NCBI GenBank assembly: GCA_036897095.1
Contig: JAYMSP010000015.1
Span: forward strand, 59,670 to 123,669
Reading direction: 5' to 3'
DNA from: Plantago elongata
Lineage: Eukaryota > Streptophyta > Magnoliopsida > Lamiales > Plantaginaceae
DNA length: 64,000 bases
Part shown: positions 11,880 through 23,900 of the stretch, piece after piece
Layout: each line of letters opens with the position of its first letter
Position numbering within the stretch: position 1 is the first letter of the stretch
Made by a program: the position numbers and the translations under genes
Notes under the pieces: model-generated
The model's database searches: none
Told to the model about the DNA's origin: nothing
The model's input: the letters and a program-made list of their open reading frames with translations, nothing else

Positions 11880-14748
11880 TCATAAATCATCATCATCATC
11901 ACAAGCTTTCCACTGACTGATGCCCGAGCTTAGATCATCAGGGAGAGCAGAAGACCAATTTATCAAGTCTGGCAAAGGTCCCGTTAGAGCGAGATAGTTT
12001 GCACCAGCAGTCATTGGCATCTTTTTCCACATTACCTGGTTATGAGATGATAGATTAAGAACAAAAATATGACTGCATAGACAATCGCTATGCCTGCCGT
12101 GCAATTTGTAATTAGATCCTTCCTTATGATGACTAAAAATGTAGATATGTTTCGGGAAGGGGTTCAATTAGAAGTTGAAACGATAATCAAATCTATGATT
12201 GCTCCATATACAGCACCAATTATCTTCAAAGACAACAAATCTTATGGCTAATAATTTGAACCATACACAATGACACACAAACCCGCCATATAGGAAAACT
12301 TACTTGTCCGGGAAATGCTTCGTGGAGGGCCTTGATAGTAGCATTTAGCTTCCAATTTCCATCATGTTCGGGCGATGGATCTTCACCAGCACCACAGTTC
12401 ACCATTATTCGGCCATTAGGCATCAACTTACTATAGAGTTCCAACCAAGTTTCAACCTGCTCAAAGGATGAAGAGTAAATATGTGCATTTTGACAAGATC
12501 AGTGGGTCAAACAGGAGTATATACATACTAGCTTTTTTGTAATCATCTCCAGACAAGAATCAGAACTAAGCTGTCTGTGGTCTATGCATCTCGACGAATA
12601 AAAATGCTTCTGCAAACTATTGGTGTTTTTATCTCTATTTTTCATCTTCCCAATTAATCAGAAAATGGGTTTCTAGAGAATTGACAATGCCACTCTCCAA
12701 CTAACTACATAATTGGAGATTTTTGGTTTTTCCCTTGTCTCATCTGAGACTGGTGTGGTTCCTTTTCTTCTGGTTCTTTTTTACAAAACAGCATCACTCT
12801 ATGCATGTAGAGGAAAGTAAAAGAATTCCTGCCAATTCTAATTGTTTAGTCCTTGTCTTCCCATATCAATGTATATCTCCCAGGCATTAGAATTTCCAAT
12901 GAGAAAAATAGTTGTTTATTCTTGCCACACCATATGTATTCCCATAAATCAAAATCTTTGCAGCTTACTGAAACTGACACAGTGACACTGAATTTAAAAG
13001 AAAATAAACAGTCGGTAATGGTGTTATGCAATAATCAGTAATACCTTTTCCAACTCTGGCAAAACTTTACCATCTGCAAACAAATCAACGATGATGCCTG
13101 CAATAATTTAATCAGGAATGAGGTGGCTGTCATACATGTGGACTTTGTATAATACAACACTATGAACTGCAGGAAATTCAAAGCAATAGCCTCAGACTGG
13201 TCAAGGTGCAGAGATTTGATTACCTGAATATCCTCCAGGAATGGAAGCACATGGAGTAAACACATCACCAATTTTTACATTAAGAACTCCACCCTCAGCA
13301 TTCGGTTTCTCAAGTTTGGACAACCCAAGATGGTCTCTGGATTTCTCAATTACCTGGGATTAAAAAAATCAGAGTAACCAACATAGTTTCAACTGCATTG
13401 AAAGCTTAATTAAGAACTTGACGTTGAGATAGAAAGATTTACGATCTCGTCTATATCCCAGCCTTCAAGCTGCAGCGAAGGCCATAACTCAAGCATCAAA
13501 TGAGCTGAAGTCCCTGCACCCTGAAAAATATTTAAAACACGCCAATTACGGGAGTAGTTAGTCTTTTAGTTGCCTAATCCACCACCTGGCGTACACAAGC
13601 ATAACGAATTGACTTGATAAATTAATCGAAGCAAAAACAAGTGCATTACCAAACCAAATATTGCAATTGGACCTGGTGGAACGATAGGTGGAAGAACAGC
13701 AAACTCATCCTGTTGAAAACGAATTACGAAGCTTATTATCCTATGGATAGACTTACATTTGTCTAACAATAAATCAACTACATTGCTACCCTGTTGTGTC
13801 TTCAATCTCTATTCTATTCATATTTCATTTAACGTCTAAAGCTTCAAAAGCATGCATCTTGTTCGGTAAACAATGACACCGATAGCAAAACCTAGCCCGA
13901 CTGCCCAAGAAACAAATTCACACGCCTCTATGAACAAATCAAGTGTATATTTGCGTCCACTTAATGTTTTAACATTTAATTCTATCTCCTGCTACATACA
14001 AAGCTACAAACCTCAAAACTTGTCTTCTAAACAATGAAATCAATTACAGACCTTACAATCCAGGGGCAGATTCATATCTTTCTAACACTTTCGTTCAATT
14101 TAAAGCTAACAACGCAATGTACATAAACCTCTTAGACATTTTGCAGCTCACATTACTCCGAAACAATAAAAGGAACATACGATACGAGGCGTTCTTCCAT
14201 ACCCGATTCTATCAACATACTGCCTATACATAATTAACAGCAAAGCAGAACCACACATACCCAATATGATCGAGTCCAGTTACTCTCCTTGTTAATCATA
14301 CTATGAATATTATCTGCAACACGATATATACCAGTTTAAAATCACATAACGCAGTATGGTAAAAAGGAATTCAAGCTAGGTAACAATGTAACATACTTGA
14401 AGAATCGAGCAAGAGTAGCCTGGATTTTGCCGTATCGATTATGACAATTCGGTTGTACTCGCTATGGAAGAGAGTGAGAACTTTATATTCCTCTTCTTCT
14501 TCTTCTTCTGCTTCACCTTCGTTTTTCTCAGGTTGACGAGGTGCTTCTTCTGATTGAATTACGGCTCTCAAGGGGAAGCGTAATCTGGTAGTAGCTGCTC
14601 TGATTTTGTTTGAAAGGAAATTGGAAGTGATTGTGGCTGAAGGGAGGAGTAAAGGTGAGGAGGAAGAGCTGAAAAATGGCGATATGGAAGTGAATTGAGT
14701 AGAATAGGATGGTGAAATGCAATGCTGCTGCATCATCATCTTTATCAT
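11880..14748 (-). CDS. Spermidine-synthase-like protein, plastid-type, tandem copy B
   Basis: Eight exons give 344 residues: 14397-14748, 14261-14313, 13650-13709, 13443-13520, 13224-13353, 13045-13097, 12304-12456 and 11880-12035. Splice sites are GT-AG and phases are identical to copy A. The N-terminus is Ser-rich, transit-peptide-like, then has a stretch of eight Glu residues. The SAM-binding region shows GAGTSAHLMLELWP, GWDIDEI and IIVDLFADG, and the C-terminal domain ends in five Asp residues encoded by a GAT run. Two starts are possible: 14748 (MIKMMMQQH) or 14733, which aligns with copy A. Compared with A, exon 7 is 15 nt shorter and the tail differs. The two copies are diverged but both intact, so this is an old tandem duplication. 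Catalytic activity is not predictable from sequence because the aminopropyltransferase loop is not canonical. Confidence 0.87.
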
Positions 14749-15180
14749 TTCTCACTGCAACTAATGTTTAGTCTCTCTTTTGTGCTTCACTACCCTTCTT
14801 TCAGTTATGGATGTTCGGATGAGTTTTTCTTCATTTTCGTTTTTCTTTATTCATCTTTTTTTTTAAATCAATGAAAAATCAAAAAAGCATTTGGATCTAT
14901 TATTTTTGTCTACATCCTATTTTGATTTTTCTAGATATATTATTGTAATTATAATAATTGAATTAGGATGAATCTATCATTCTATACAATCACTTATTCA
15001 GGAAATTGAAACCCAACTAAAAAAACATAATATTTCTTTCTTTTCAGTTAGTTATTAGATATTTAATTATAATTATTTCCAATATTACTCCTGATTATAA
15101 TTCATTCCATTCTCTCTTAATTAATCTTTCTTTCACTTCAATTATTTATTAGATATTTAATATTTATAATTAGTCCTAAT

Positions 15181-15424
15181 TACTCCCTCTATCCCAGTTT
15201 GAAAGTTCCGCATGACTGATCACAAATTTTAAGAAAAAATTGATAAAGTAGGAAAGAAGGTAATAAATTATGAATGCAATTTGATAAAGTAGGAGAAATA
15301 GTGAATAAAGTATAAGGGATAATGCATAAAGTATGAGAGAGATTTTTTATTAAAGGAATCGAAACTTCTAAACTGGAACAGTTCAAAATAAAAAGTGAGA
15401 CTTCCAAACTGGAACGGAGGGACT
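15181..15424. mobile_element. Stowaway-like MITE
   Basis: Left terminus CTCCCTCTATCCCAGTTTGA (15183 on) pairs with the right terminus TCCAAACTGGAACGGAGGGA (15403-15422) as an inverted repeat. About 244 bp, AT-rich, no ORF, with TA dinucleotides at both edges. A second internal copy of the terminal word (TTCTAAACTGGAACAG, about 15365) suggests a small rearrangement near the right end. Confidence 0.75.
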
Positions 15425-15455
15425 ACCAAACTTATTTGCTTAGAAAACTATCAGT

Positions 15456-15770
15456 CGCTTCTCTCCAATGTCGATTGCGTTGCCACCGCGGCAACAAACT
15501 CTTTGGAACAATTATATCATCCAGAAATTATGAACAGATCGACACTCATTTTTAGTAAACCCCCAATAGCCCAATAAGCCGCTTCTCTCCAACCCAACAT
15601 CAAACTCTTTGGAGCACCTCCGTCATCTAAAAATTATAGATGAATTGACACTCAGTTTCAGTAACTCCAATAGCCCTAGAGCTGCTTCTATCCAATGCCG
15701 CAACATCAAACTCTTTTGAGCAACTCCGTTATTTTTGACGAATTGACACTCAAAATTATGATTAATTGGA
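15456..15770. repeat. Three imperfect tandem units of ~100-125 bp
   Basis: Units begin at 15456 (CGCTTCTCTCCAATG), 15580 (CGCTTCTCTCCAACC) and 15681 (GCTGCTTCTATCCAATG). Each continues with CAAACTCTTTGGA-like, GAATTGACACTCA-like and CAATAGCCC-like words. No recognisable element; the units start directly beside the MITE. Confidence 0.7.
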
Positions 15771-16026
15771 GTATAAATTTAGAGCGCCCTTTAGTTACTT
15801 GTCTAGCTTTTGAAATGTTTTGGTTCCACATCTACTCGTGCATACATGATAGATAACTTACTAGTAGATAACTTCCTAGTTTGATCTTGACTTCAAATTT
15901 CCTTTGTTAATAATAAAACTTAAAAAAGAATAAAGTGAAATCCATCCCAACAATTTGAAACACAAAATATTTGTATAGCTCCACTACTCAAGAGAATTTG
16001 ATAAGAACAAATATGCACCACTACAC

Positions 16027-16195
16027 TAGTTTATTAAAAAGCCATCTTACATGAGAATTCTTCGCATTCAGTTACAACCTCATTCTAGGACTTTTAAACC
16101 ACAACTTTAATAGTTTATCAAAAGGCAACTTTACATGAGAGTTTGTCAAATTGAGTAACCTTTAGGACTTTTAAAAGCTCAACTTGAGGCAAGTT
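16027..16195. repeat. Imperfect ~86 bp direct repeat
   Basis: AGTTTATTAAAAAGCCATCT (about 16027) and AGTTTATCAAAAGGCAACTT (about 16113) each lead into TTACATGAGA, then a CTAGGACTTTTAAA or TTAGGACTTTTAAA word, then CAACTT. Non-coding. Confidence 0.6.
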
Positions 16196-16305
16196 TCCAG
16201 GACTATTTAATCCGTTGAATCTGTGGTTTCACGTTGAATATCCAACACAAATGACAATTACCTTTTTTCCTTAAAAATTTATATGAAAATATCTTTACTA
16301 GATTG

Positions 16306-16462
16306 GGCAAGGGCCGCGCGAACGCAGGCCCCCAAAGCAACAAATTATGACGTGGGCTCGACCTCTTGGGCCGACCCTAGACGGGCGCCCCTCCGAAGTG
16401 CAATGGAGGTCGCCAATCTAGACCATGGGCCTTCATGATCGCCCATTGATCCCGTCCAGGTA
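16306..16462. other. GC-rich islet in AT-rich intergenic DNA
   Basis: A short stretch of markedly higher GC than its surroundings, containing GGGCCGCGCGAACGCAGGCC and GACGGGCGCCCCTCCG. No ORF, tRNA or TIR was recognised. It may be a piece of a retroelement LTR or a degraded insertion. Confidence 0.35.
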
Positions 16463-16861
16463 AGTATGGAGCTCAATGCCACACCATGTCATTTTATAGC
16501 ACCAAACAATCTTACCATTTCTTCTTTTCCAATATGGGACAATTGCACTCTACTTTCTGCTCATTTTCACTGCATTTCCCTGGAAACTTGTCCAAAATTT
16601 CGACATATTGCTTCATCTACACACATCAACATCATCTATCACTCACCTAGATTGGTTATATACATCAACTAACAACTAAAACAACCTTGGTATTTCACAA
16701 AACAATGAACATCTGACAAAACCGGATCCTACGTATCATGAATGAACAGAGATGCTCTTTTCAGAAGAGATATTTGCACTTGAACAATATGTATGCAACT
16801 AATCATACATTTACCTTTTATATTTCAATATTATCTACACGCAAACGGGAACTCAATTGAG

Positions 16862-18700
16862 CTACCTTGACGGCCTTACATTCCTCATGTTTCTTTGAAC
16901 AGGTGTTTTCTCATTTAAAGCACTTTCTCTGTTGGCTTGCGGCGAACTTCTCGTAATTGCTTGAAGTTGTTCAAGATCAGCCAAAATCTCTGTCATACTA
17001 GGTCGGTGTCTGGGGTCTACGGTGAGGCACCTCAGTGCGATTGCAGCTGCAGATTGTGCGCCTTTTTTGGAGTACTGACCTCCTAGCCTTGAGTCCATTA
17101 TTCTCAGCATTTTCCTACTGTCACTAAGAAATGGCTTGGCCCAATCCACTAAGGTTTCTTCGATTCCTCCAGCTTTTTCATCACCCATTGCTCGTTTACC
17201 GGATAGTAGCTCTAGTAGCACAACACCAAAGCTGTAAACATCGCTCTTTGGAGTTAAATGACCTGTTCAAGAGATTATATTTGTCAGCCAGAAACACTAG
17301 CACAGAGTAAAAAACACTAGTAGTATTTTTCTATCTGGGAACTAAATTGTAAATGACAGTCACCTGTTGCTACATATTCTGGTGCAGCGTAACCTCGAGT
17401 ACCCACAACCCGGGTTGAAACATGTGTTCTATCACCTCTTGGACCCTCTCTTGCAAGACCAAAGTCGGAAAGCTTTGCATTAAAGTCCTATTTAAGAATG
17501 CACATGCATTGTTAGTTTAACTTGTCACATTTGACTTTTACAAGACAACAAACAATCTCAAGTTCTTAAGGCTTCTTATACCGAATCAAGAAGTATGTTC
17601 GATGCCTTCAGGTCACGGTAGATCACATTGGCATCTAAACCATGTAAGAATGTCAGCCCTCTTGCAACGTCAACTGCAATACGCATCCGAGTTGCCCAAG
17701 CCATAAGTTGTGATCCTTCTGCTCAATAGTACAGTTTCACCAAATTAGCCCTTGCCCTTGCACAAACAACAGAATATGACTATGTGAAGCAAGTATTCTT
17801 CTTACTTCTAAATAGATGATTCTCCAAGCTTCCTTTAGGCATATACTCATACACCAAAAGCTTATTCTCAGAATCTGAACAATACCCAATTAACTTCACA
17901 AGATTCTCGTGGCGCAGCAAGCCTAAATAGTTAACCTCCGTCTGCCGAAAATGACAACAAAATCAAAGTCATTGCAAGAACAATGCGCACAAAAATCGAA
18001 AACTACATTCCACTTATTTGATAAACACATACAAGCCATTCCCTGTGACCCTGAAAGCTCTCCGCCTTAAGTTTCTTGACAGCCACAACCAGACCAGTTC
18101 CCGGCCTGCAAGGCGCCAACGTGTTATCGTCTATCCATCCCTTGAACACGTACCCGAATCCTCCTTCACCAAGAAGACTATCAGACCGAAAATTCCTAGT
18201 AGCGGTCTTAAGATCACCGAATGCAAACGATTTCAGGTTGCTGGATAGAGATGGATCAACTTTTGAAGCCAATATTGCACTAGACACAGAACCTGAATTA
18301 CTACCTCTCTGGTCTGAACTAGTTGATGCATCCTTATTATCTGAAATTTAAATAACTAATAATATAAGCCAATGTATACAACAATCAATCACTAACATTT
18401 CAGAATTTCAAGAACATGTAATTATATGTATGCATACACCTCTAGAGTTTCCAATGTGGGAAATCAGCTTGCTAATATGCATAATTGACAGGCTAATTAC
18501 AGTTTGTACATGAACAAAGCTGTCTAAGGCACGTATAGTGAAAAGATTGATAAGTACTGACAGGTATAAACATTAATAAACTGAATCTTGATCAGTTGAG
18601 CAAAATGAAGATAAAGAAGTTATTTAATTTGAGTCATACCAGAAAATTGACTAGAAGAAGCATGAGCAAGTCTGGATGATTTGCCTAGGCACATCCCCAT
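16862..18700 (-). CDS. Receptor-like cytoplasmic kinase, class VII (PBL2/PBL3, APK2-like)
   Basis: Six exons encode 388 residues: 18640-18700, 18033-18340, 17806-17941, 17582-17718, 17364-17487 and 16862-17262. The start MGMCLG carries Gly2 for N-myristoylation and Cys4 for palmitoylation, so the protein should sit on the plasma membrane. The kinase domain is complete: glycine loop GEGGFG (78-83), ATP-binding Lys109 in VVAVKK, catalytic YRDLKASN (Asp204, an RD kinase), DFG at 222-224, and an activation segment with [15 protein letters not shown]. The insert [22 protein letters not shown] is typical of the PBS1-like/APK2 branch, which relays signals from surface immune and growth receptors. 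Length and exon layout fit the family. The exact orthologue cannot be fixed from sequence alone. Confidence 0.93.
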
Positions 18701-18852
18701 TATAGCAAAAGAGTAATTCAGCAAGGTGTTTGAGGAAGACTGGAATTGAAGAACAAATTAATTAGCAGTAGCAGCAATTTATGGCAATGGCTGCTAATAG
18801 TGAGGATAGATTAGAGTGGTCAACAAGAAGAAAGGTTACTCATGAGGTGGGG

Positions 18853-18885
18853 TATACTATAATATATTGGCCTATTGGGGAGTGC
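18853..18885 (-). promoter_or_regulatory. Candidate core promoter of the PBL-like kinase
   Basis: Read on the minus strand, a CCAAT word is followed by an AT-rich TATTATAGTATA stretch, about 150-185 bp upstream of the start codon. Placement fits a plant TATA box, but it is motif spotting only. Confidence 0.3.
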
Positions 18886-18899
18886 TGGTCAAGGATGAG

Positions 18900-20090
18900 G
18901 AAAATCTTCATTGAAAATGATGACTATTCTTTACTATGCTAAATTGCAAATACACCCTTTGAATACGTAATGTATACAATACGACTTTTCTCTCTCGAAT
19001 GCATCATATTTTACATGTAAGAAATCAACTAACTAAACATTCTATCTATCAAAACAACGTCAAAATCATAACATAAGTACTCAATTATTGTAGGCTCCAG
19101 TCGATGTATGCATACAACTTCAGATTTCTTATCATTCGAATAAAATGTGAAAATGTTGAAAATAGTCAAATATACTTTTTGAAAAGAGGAACTAAGAATG
19201 GCATGTATTATTATATATTAATTAAGGAAGATAAAGAGGAGTGCTAATTAGTTGAGAAAGTTGTATTAATCCAGATGATTGGTGACATTATTAGTTTAAG
19301 GAAACTTGTGTAATATCTCCAACATGGGTATTATTAGTATTATACAAATGCATGATGGGAATACTAGTCAAAGGGTATAAAACTATAAATAATTAGTGCT
19401 TTGGTGTTTGACAAAATGGTCCCAGTGTAGAAGAAGTAGACATGTTTGTTCCATGTTTGTTTGTTGAATTGGAGTAATGTATGAGTGGCAAAATAGTATA
19501 GTTAAGAGTTATAAGTTTGACTGGATGCTTGGATTGAGTGATTGTTCAACGTTAACAATTGTGACGTGCAAATATAAGGACAAGAAGCAACATTGGTTGA
19601 GGTGGTTGGTGTGTGAACTCACTCAGGAATAGTAGGGATGCTTCTTATTAATGTCAGCAATTTATTAACTTTCGTAGACATCAATCTACTAGTCCACTAG
19701 CAGTTACAGTAATCAGTTAGTAGAAACCAACTCTGCCATCATCACCTGGGCCATCCTTCGAATCGATGGTTCCGTTTGACCTGAACTTCGGAATTCAAAC
19801 CGGATGGTTTCAAAACCAGAACTAACAAGTTTTATTAGGTTCGTAGGAAAAACTAACCGTGCAGTTAGATAGATGGACTCAAAAAGCTATAACATGAACA
19901 TTATTGATGTTACAAATGAAATTGCCTATATTGCATGGAAAATAGAGTATTTGTAATAGAAAGACACCAATCTTGACAATGCTTCATTATCATTAGTTTA
20001 GTTGAACCTAATGGTCACATCAGGGCAACAACAAAAGGAAAAAAGTTCCCTGTTTTTTCGTTTGGTAAAGAAAGAATGAAAATGCTCTTA
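18900..20090. other. Intergenic, no gene seen
   Basis: AT-rich sequence upstream of the kinase gene. No ORF with coding character and no terminal repeats recognised. Confidence 0.4.
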
Positions 20091-20094
20091 GACG

Positions 20095-20457
20095 ACATCA
20101 AAGGTCAAAATGCATGTAAATTAGACGGACAATGGTCCAAGAATCCCACCCCGTCATTCCTTTTTAGATAAAGTGTGACTAACGTATCAACTACTTGATT
20201 TCCACTTATCGAAATCCAGCGAAACACATGGATGGTTCCATGGTTTGTGTAAGCAATCCCGACATTTCTGTAAGATGTTCCAGGCCTTCTGCTTCATTTG
20301 TGATCATTTTGATGATTGAGAGACAATCCGTCACAATTTCAATCTTTGGCAGCCTTTTTTCCCAGGCTAGTTTGAGGCTGTGAATGGGAGCTTGAAGTTT
20401 CGGATGTTGTTGAATATTTATAAATGGCATATTTAAACAACCTTGTTGTATGACCAT
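20095..20457 (-). pseudogene. Fragment of LINE-type RNase H domain
   Basis: The frame LPKIEIVTDCLSIIKMI resembles the beta-strand and catalytic-Asp region of the RNase H-like domain at the end of plant L1-type LINEs. The following WISISGNQVVDTLV matches the usual C-terminal strand-helix but is in another frame, with a break near 20210. No reverse transcriptase lies next to it, so this is a stranded remnant. Compare the better-preserved RNase H at 42937-43440. Confidence 0.6.
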
Positions 20458-20908
20458 TTAAACAAAATAAACTGTTATATGTGATTTGATCTTTCAAAAG
20501 AAGAACCTGCTGAAAATGATAAGTTCAACCGTGCATAAGAGGATTCAGTAATTATAAATCAGTCCACTCTTCAGTACCTAAAAACTCATTCATGTACAAA
20601 AGAATTTTTCTTAATACACATTTAATACACAAATGATTCAAGACACACTTTTAGAAGACTAATCACAATCACAAAACTCTTCCCCAAATCAGAATGGTAA
20701 ACTGGTAAAGGTAAAAGGGAAAAGAAAAGAAAAAAATCAGATCAGGCACCTAAAAAAGCCTAGCAACTGACACAAGAACAAAGAATGAAATAAAAATTCA
20801 GACTCCTCTACTCCACCGCACAATAAAAGAATTTCACACTGATACACGGAGCGCCTAAGAAGACCGGCTAAGTTATTACAACTTCTAGCGTATGGTTAGC
20901 TCGATGCA

Positions 20909-23900
20909 TCAAGTTCCTGCAGTAGATTGGTCAACTGGGCCTCCAAGCGTAATCTGTTAAGTAAACAAGCCAGTTATACCTGTATCATCAAGCTGTACCA
21001 TTTCCTTTTCTTATCAAGGCAGAGTGTAATTTTGTAATGTTCACTCGAATGTAGGAATTAAGATTTAGGTACTTACATTACAGTCAAAGGCAAATCTTCG
21101 TGCGAGCATGATTGCTGCATTTCTTTCTCTTTCTGATTCGAATGCTAGTACAAAAGACTGGCCCGCCTTTGCTTGCCAGTATGCAGCTTGAGCTGCAGCA
21201 TTACCGCCACCTCTGACTCCGCAAATCTGGGGATGCATAAACAACAAACTCAATTGACAGTTCAGTATGGGAAGTGTCAAGCTCTATGGTGGAAAACATC
21301 AGGAGCAAAAGGTGCAGTGACTTGATAGTCAAGTCGACGCATGCTTGTTCAAATTTTCAATTATTGCAAATATCTCATTTTAAGCTGCTGCAAACTATTG
21401 TTACTTGTACATTTCACAAGCCATTTCGATCACAGTTCGACCAACATCCAAGCATACATCATTGATTAATCAACACAAGAGGAAAACTATTATCAAGCTA
21501 AATACATTTTGTGAAAGACCAAAATTCTTTACTAGTTCCGCAAGTTATTACTTCCTCGATCTACTCCAAAATACTCTTTATGGTTGGAGAATATTTTGAA
21601 CTCAGGGAAATATGATCTGGTTCTAAAGTAATTAGGATAATAAAAAATGCCAGCACGCAGAATTATATAAACAAAAGAATTGTCTCTTGGCGAATCATTT
21701 ACACAGAAAATATTTTTTTGGAATGCGATGGATGATACCTGCATTGAATTGGAGTAATATTCCTTTGCCATTGTTGTTTTCCCTTTACGAAGTTTTATTC
21801 TCATCTTTCCTATATGCAGCACGTGGATAGACTGGGATGAATGATCGTCACCATTCATCTGGATAACAACAACCTGCAGTAAATTTTGAAAGAAATGAGC
21901 ATCGAAGACATAGGAGGTTAATTCACAAACAATATTATAACTTTAACTGTACTTTAATGATTCTAAAGCATTTTAAGACTGGAGCAGGAAGGTGAAGTTT
22001 GATGAGAAACAGATGTCACATGAAAATATAAGTTTATTTCAGAAATATTATTATTCCGGTATCATTAATAGTATTTGTTAAAGTCGTGACAGCAAACCTC
22101 CTGAACTTTGGTCCGTGCACAACATACTCCATTACCGCAGATTGCATACTATTTAACTCACTCTGAATTTGGCACGGGATACACCCAAGAATGTTTTCCC
22201 AGATTGCACACTATTCAGCCAAATCCATCTCACTTTTAATAAAATACCCAAACCAAGGCAACAAGTTTGGAAATCAGTATATACATTAGGAAGTTGGTGA
22301 GGCACACTCTGCACAGTGATTCTGCAAACATTATTGGCACAATCTGCAAAACTTCTCGGTGGTCGAAGTGATTTCCTCGGTCATTAAAAAAAGTGTACCT
22401 ATTCGTTTCTGTTCATAGAACTTCTCCAAAAACAATAAAATTGATGTTCATAGCATGCTCCAAGACAACTGGAATAATTCGACGAAAGAGTTTCTTTTGA
22501 GGGTTGTTCCAATTTGAAATCGTAGAAAAGAAGTGTGATTTAGTTCACAATGAAGTTAACCTACATTAAACTCAGTGTCGTGCCTTCGCACCAATGCTTC
22601 TACATAGTTTCCCAATCCAGCAGCTGTAAAGGAAAAAAAATGTTTTACTATTTTTTTTTCAACAGTGAACTCTCACATGAACCATAAGAAGACAATTGTT
22701 TGTGGAAACAGACCAGGGTCGATAGGCGCAGAAGTCGCTACAGTTATTGTCTGATCATCACTTGAAATATCAGCATGCAAGATTCGTCCAACATCAAAAG
22801 GCTCCGGAGCATATACAAATTTGGTGGCCCCTGAATTGTGGACAGCCAACTAATGTCAAAAAACAACATTACGGGACAATGCAATGTTAAAAAGTGACAA
22901 CATCAATTTCTAATAAGAGGTGCATGCTAGCTGATAGTTGGCTTATGCATTGTCTGACATATTTGTGAACAAAACTACCATTTCTCCCACGTGGAAGGAA
23001 AGTTTATCATGTCTTATGAAAGTTCTTAACATAGAGATATTAATTTTAATTTACTACTTGACAAAAGGTATGGACAATATAGCAAAAAATAGTATCGTTA
23101 GACACGTTTAGATCAAAGTGGCTCTTAAACCTTGAAAAGGCACAAACAACTGAAGCAAACATCATACGAATTGTCATAAATTAGGTACCTGGTATAAGCT
23201 CCTTTTTACCCCCTTCCGGTGTTGACCGAAACCATTGAATTGTACATTGAGAAAGATCTGGAGCACTGTCTGAACACGGATATATCCGCAAATATGAACC
23301 CAGAGTCTCAGTACCATCTATTTCGTACAAATCGGATGTGTTTTTATCACCTCTCTTGCTCAGTGCCAGCTGCGAGATTCATGGAAGGAAAGTTGTATCT
23401 TATTTATTGATTTCATTGTAATAAACATTTCCGACTGCTAAAAACTTCATTATAAAAGCGAGGAAAAAAGAGCAGTACTAAGTAAGAAACAGAAGACAAA
23501 TGAGACATTAAAATGGAGAGTGAATAGGGGAAAAACCTCTTTCTGGAGTTGCATTGAACGCTTTGACTTTTCTGCAAGCTGAATCCTTAGTGCTTGAAGC
23601 TCGTGTTCCATGTCCATGACCTGAAAAAACAATATACATTACAGCATGTACAGCCAGCAAGCGATAAAATAGCCAATTAAGTATGTAATTAGTTAATTGC
23701 TCCTCCTCAAAGGAATAAATATCTGAGTATGCTCAAGTTATTCTGCCAAGATACTCCTATTTTCATGTAATTATTCATTATTCGTAACTGGATAGAAAAT
23801 AGTTGTGAAGTGGTATACATCATTGCCTCCGTGTATGGAAAAAGGTATAGTAGCCCCAAGCTAGAGTAGAGTAGAGGGTAGAGGTAATCGTTACCCGACT

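Noticed and set aside
18018-18351. Two plus-strand ORFs over the kinase first exons
   Set aside because: They lie antisense to well-supported kinase exons and have no features.
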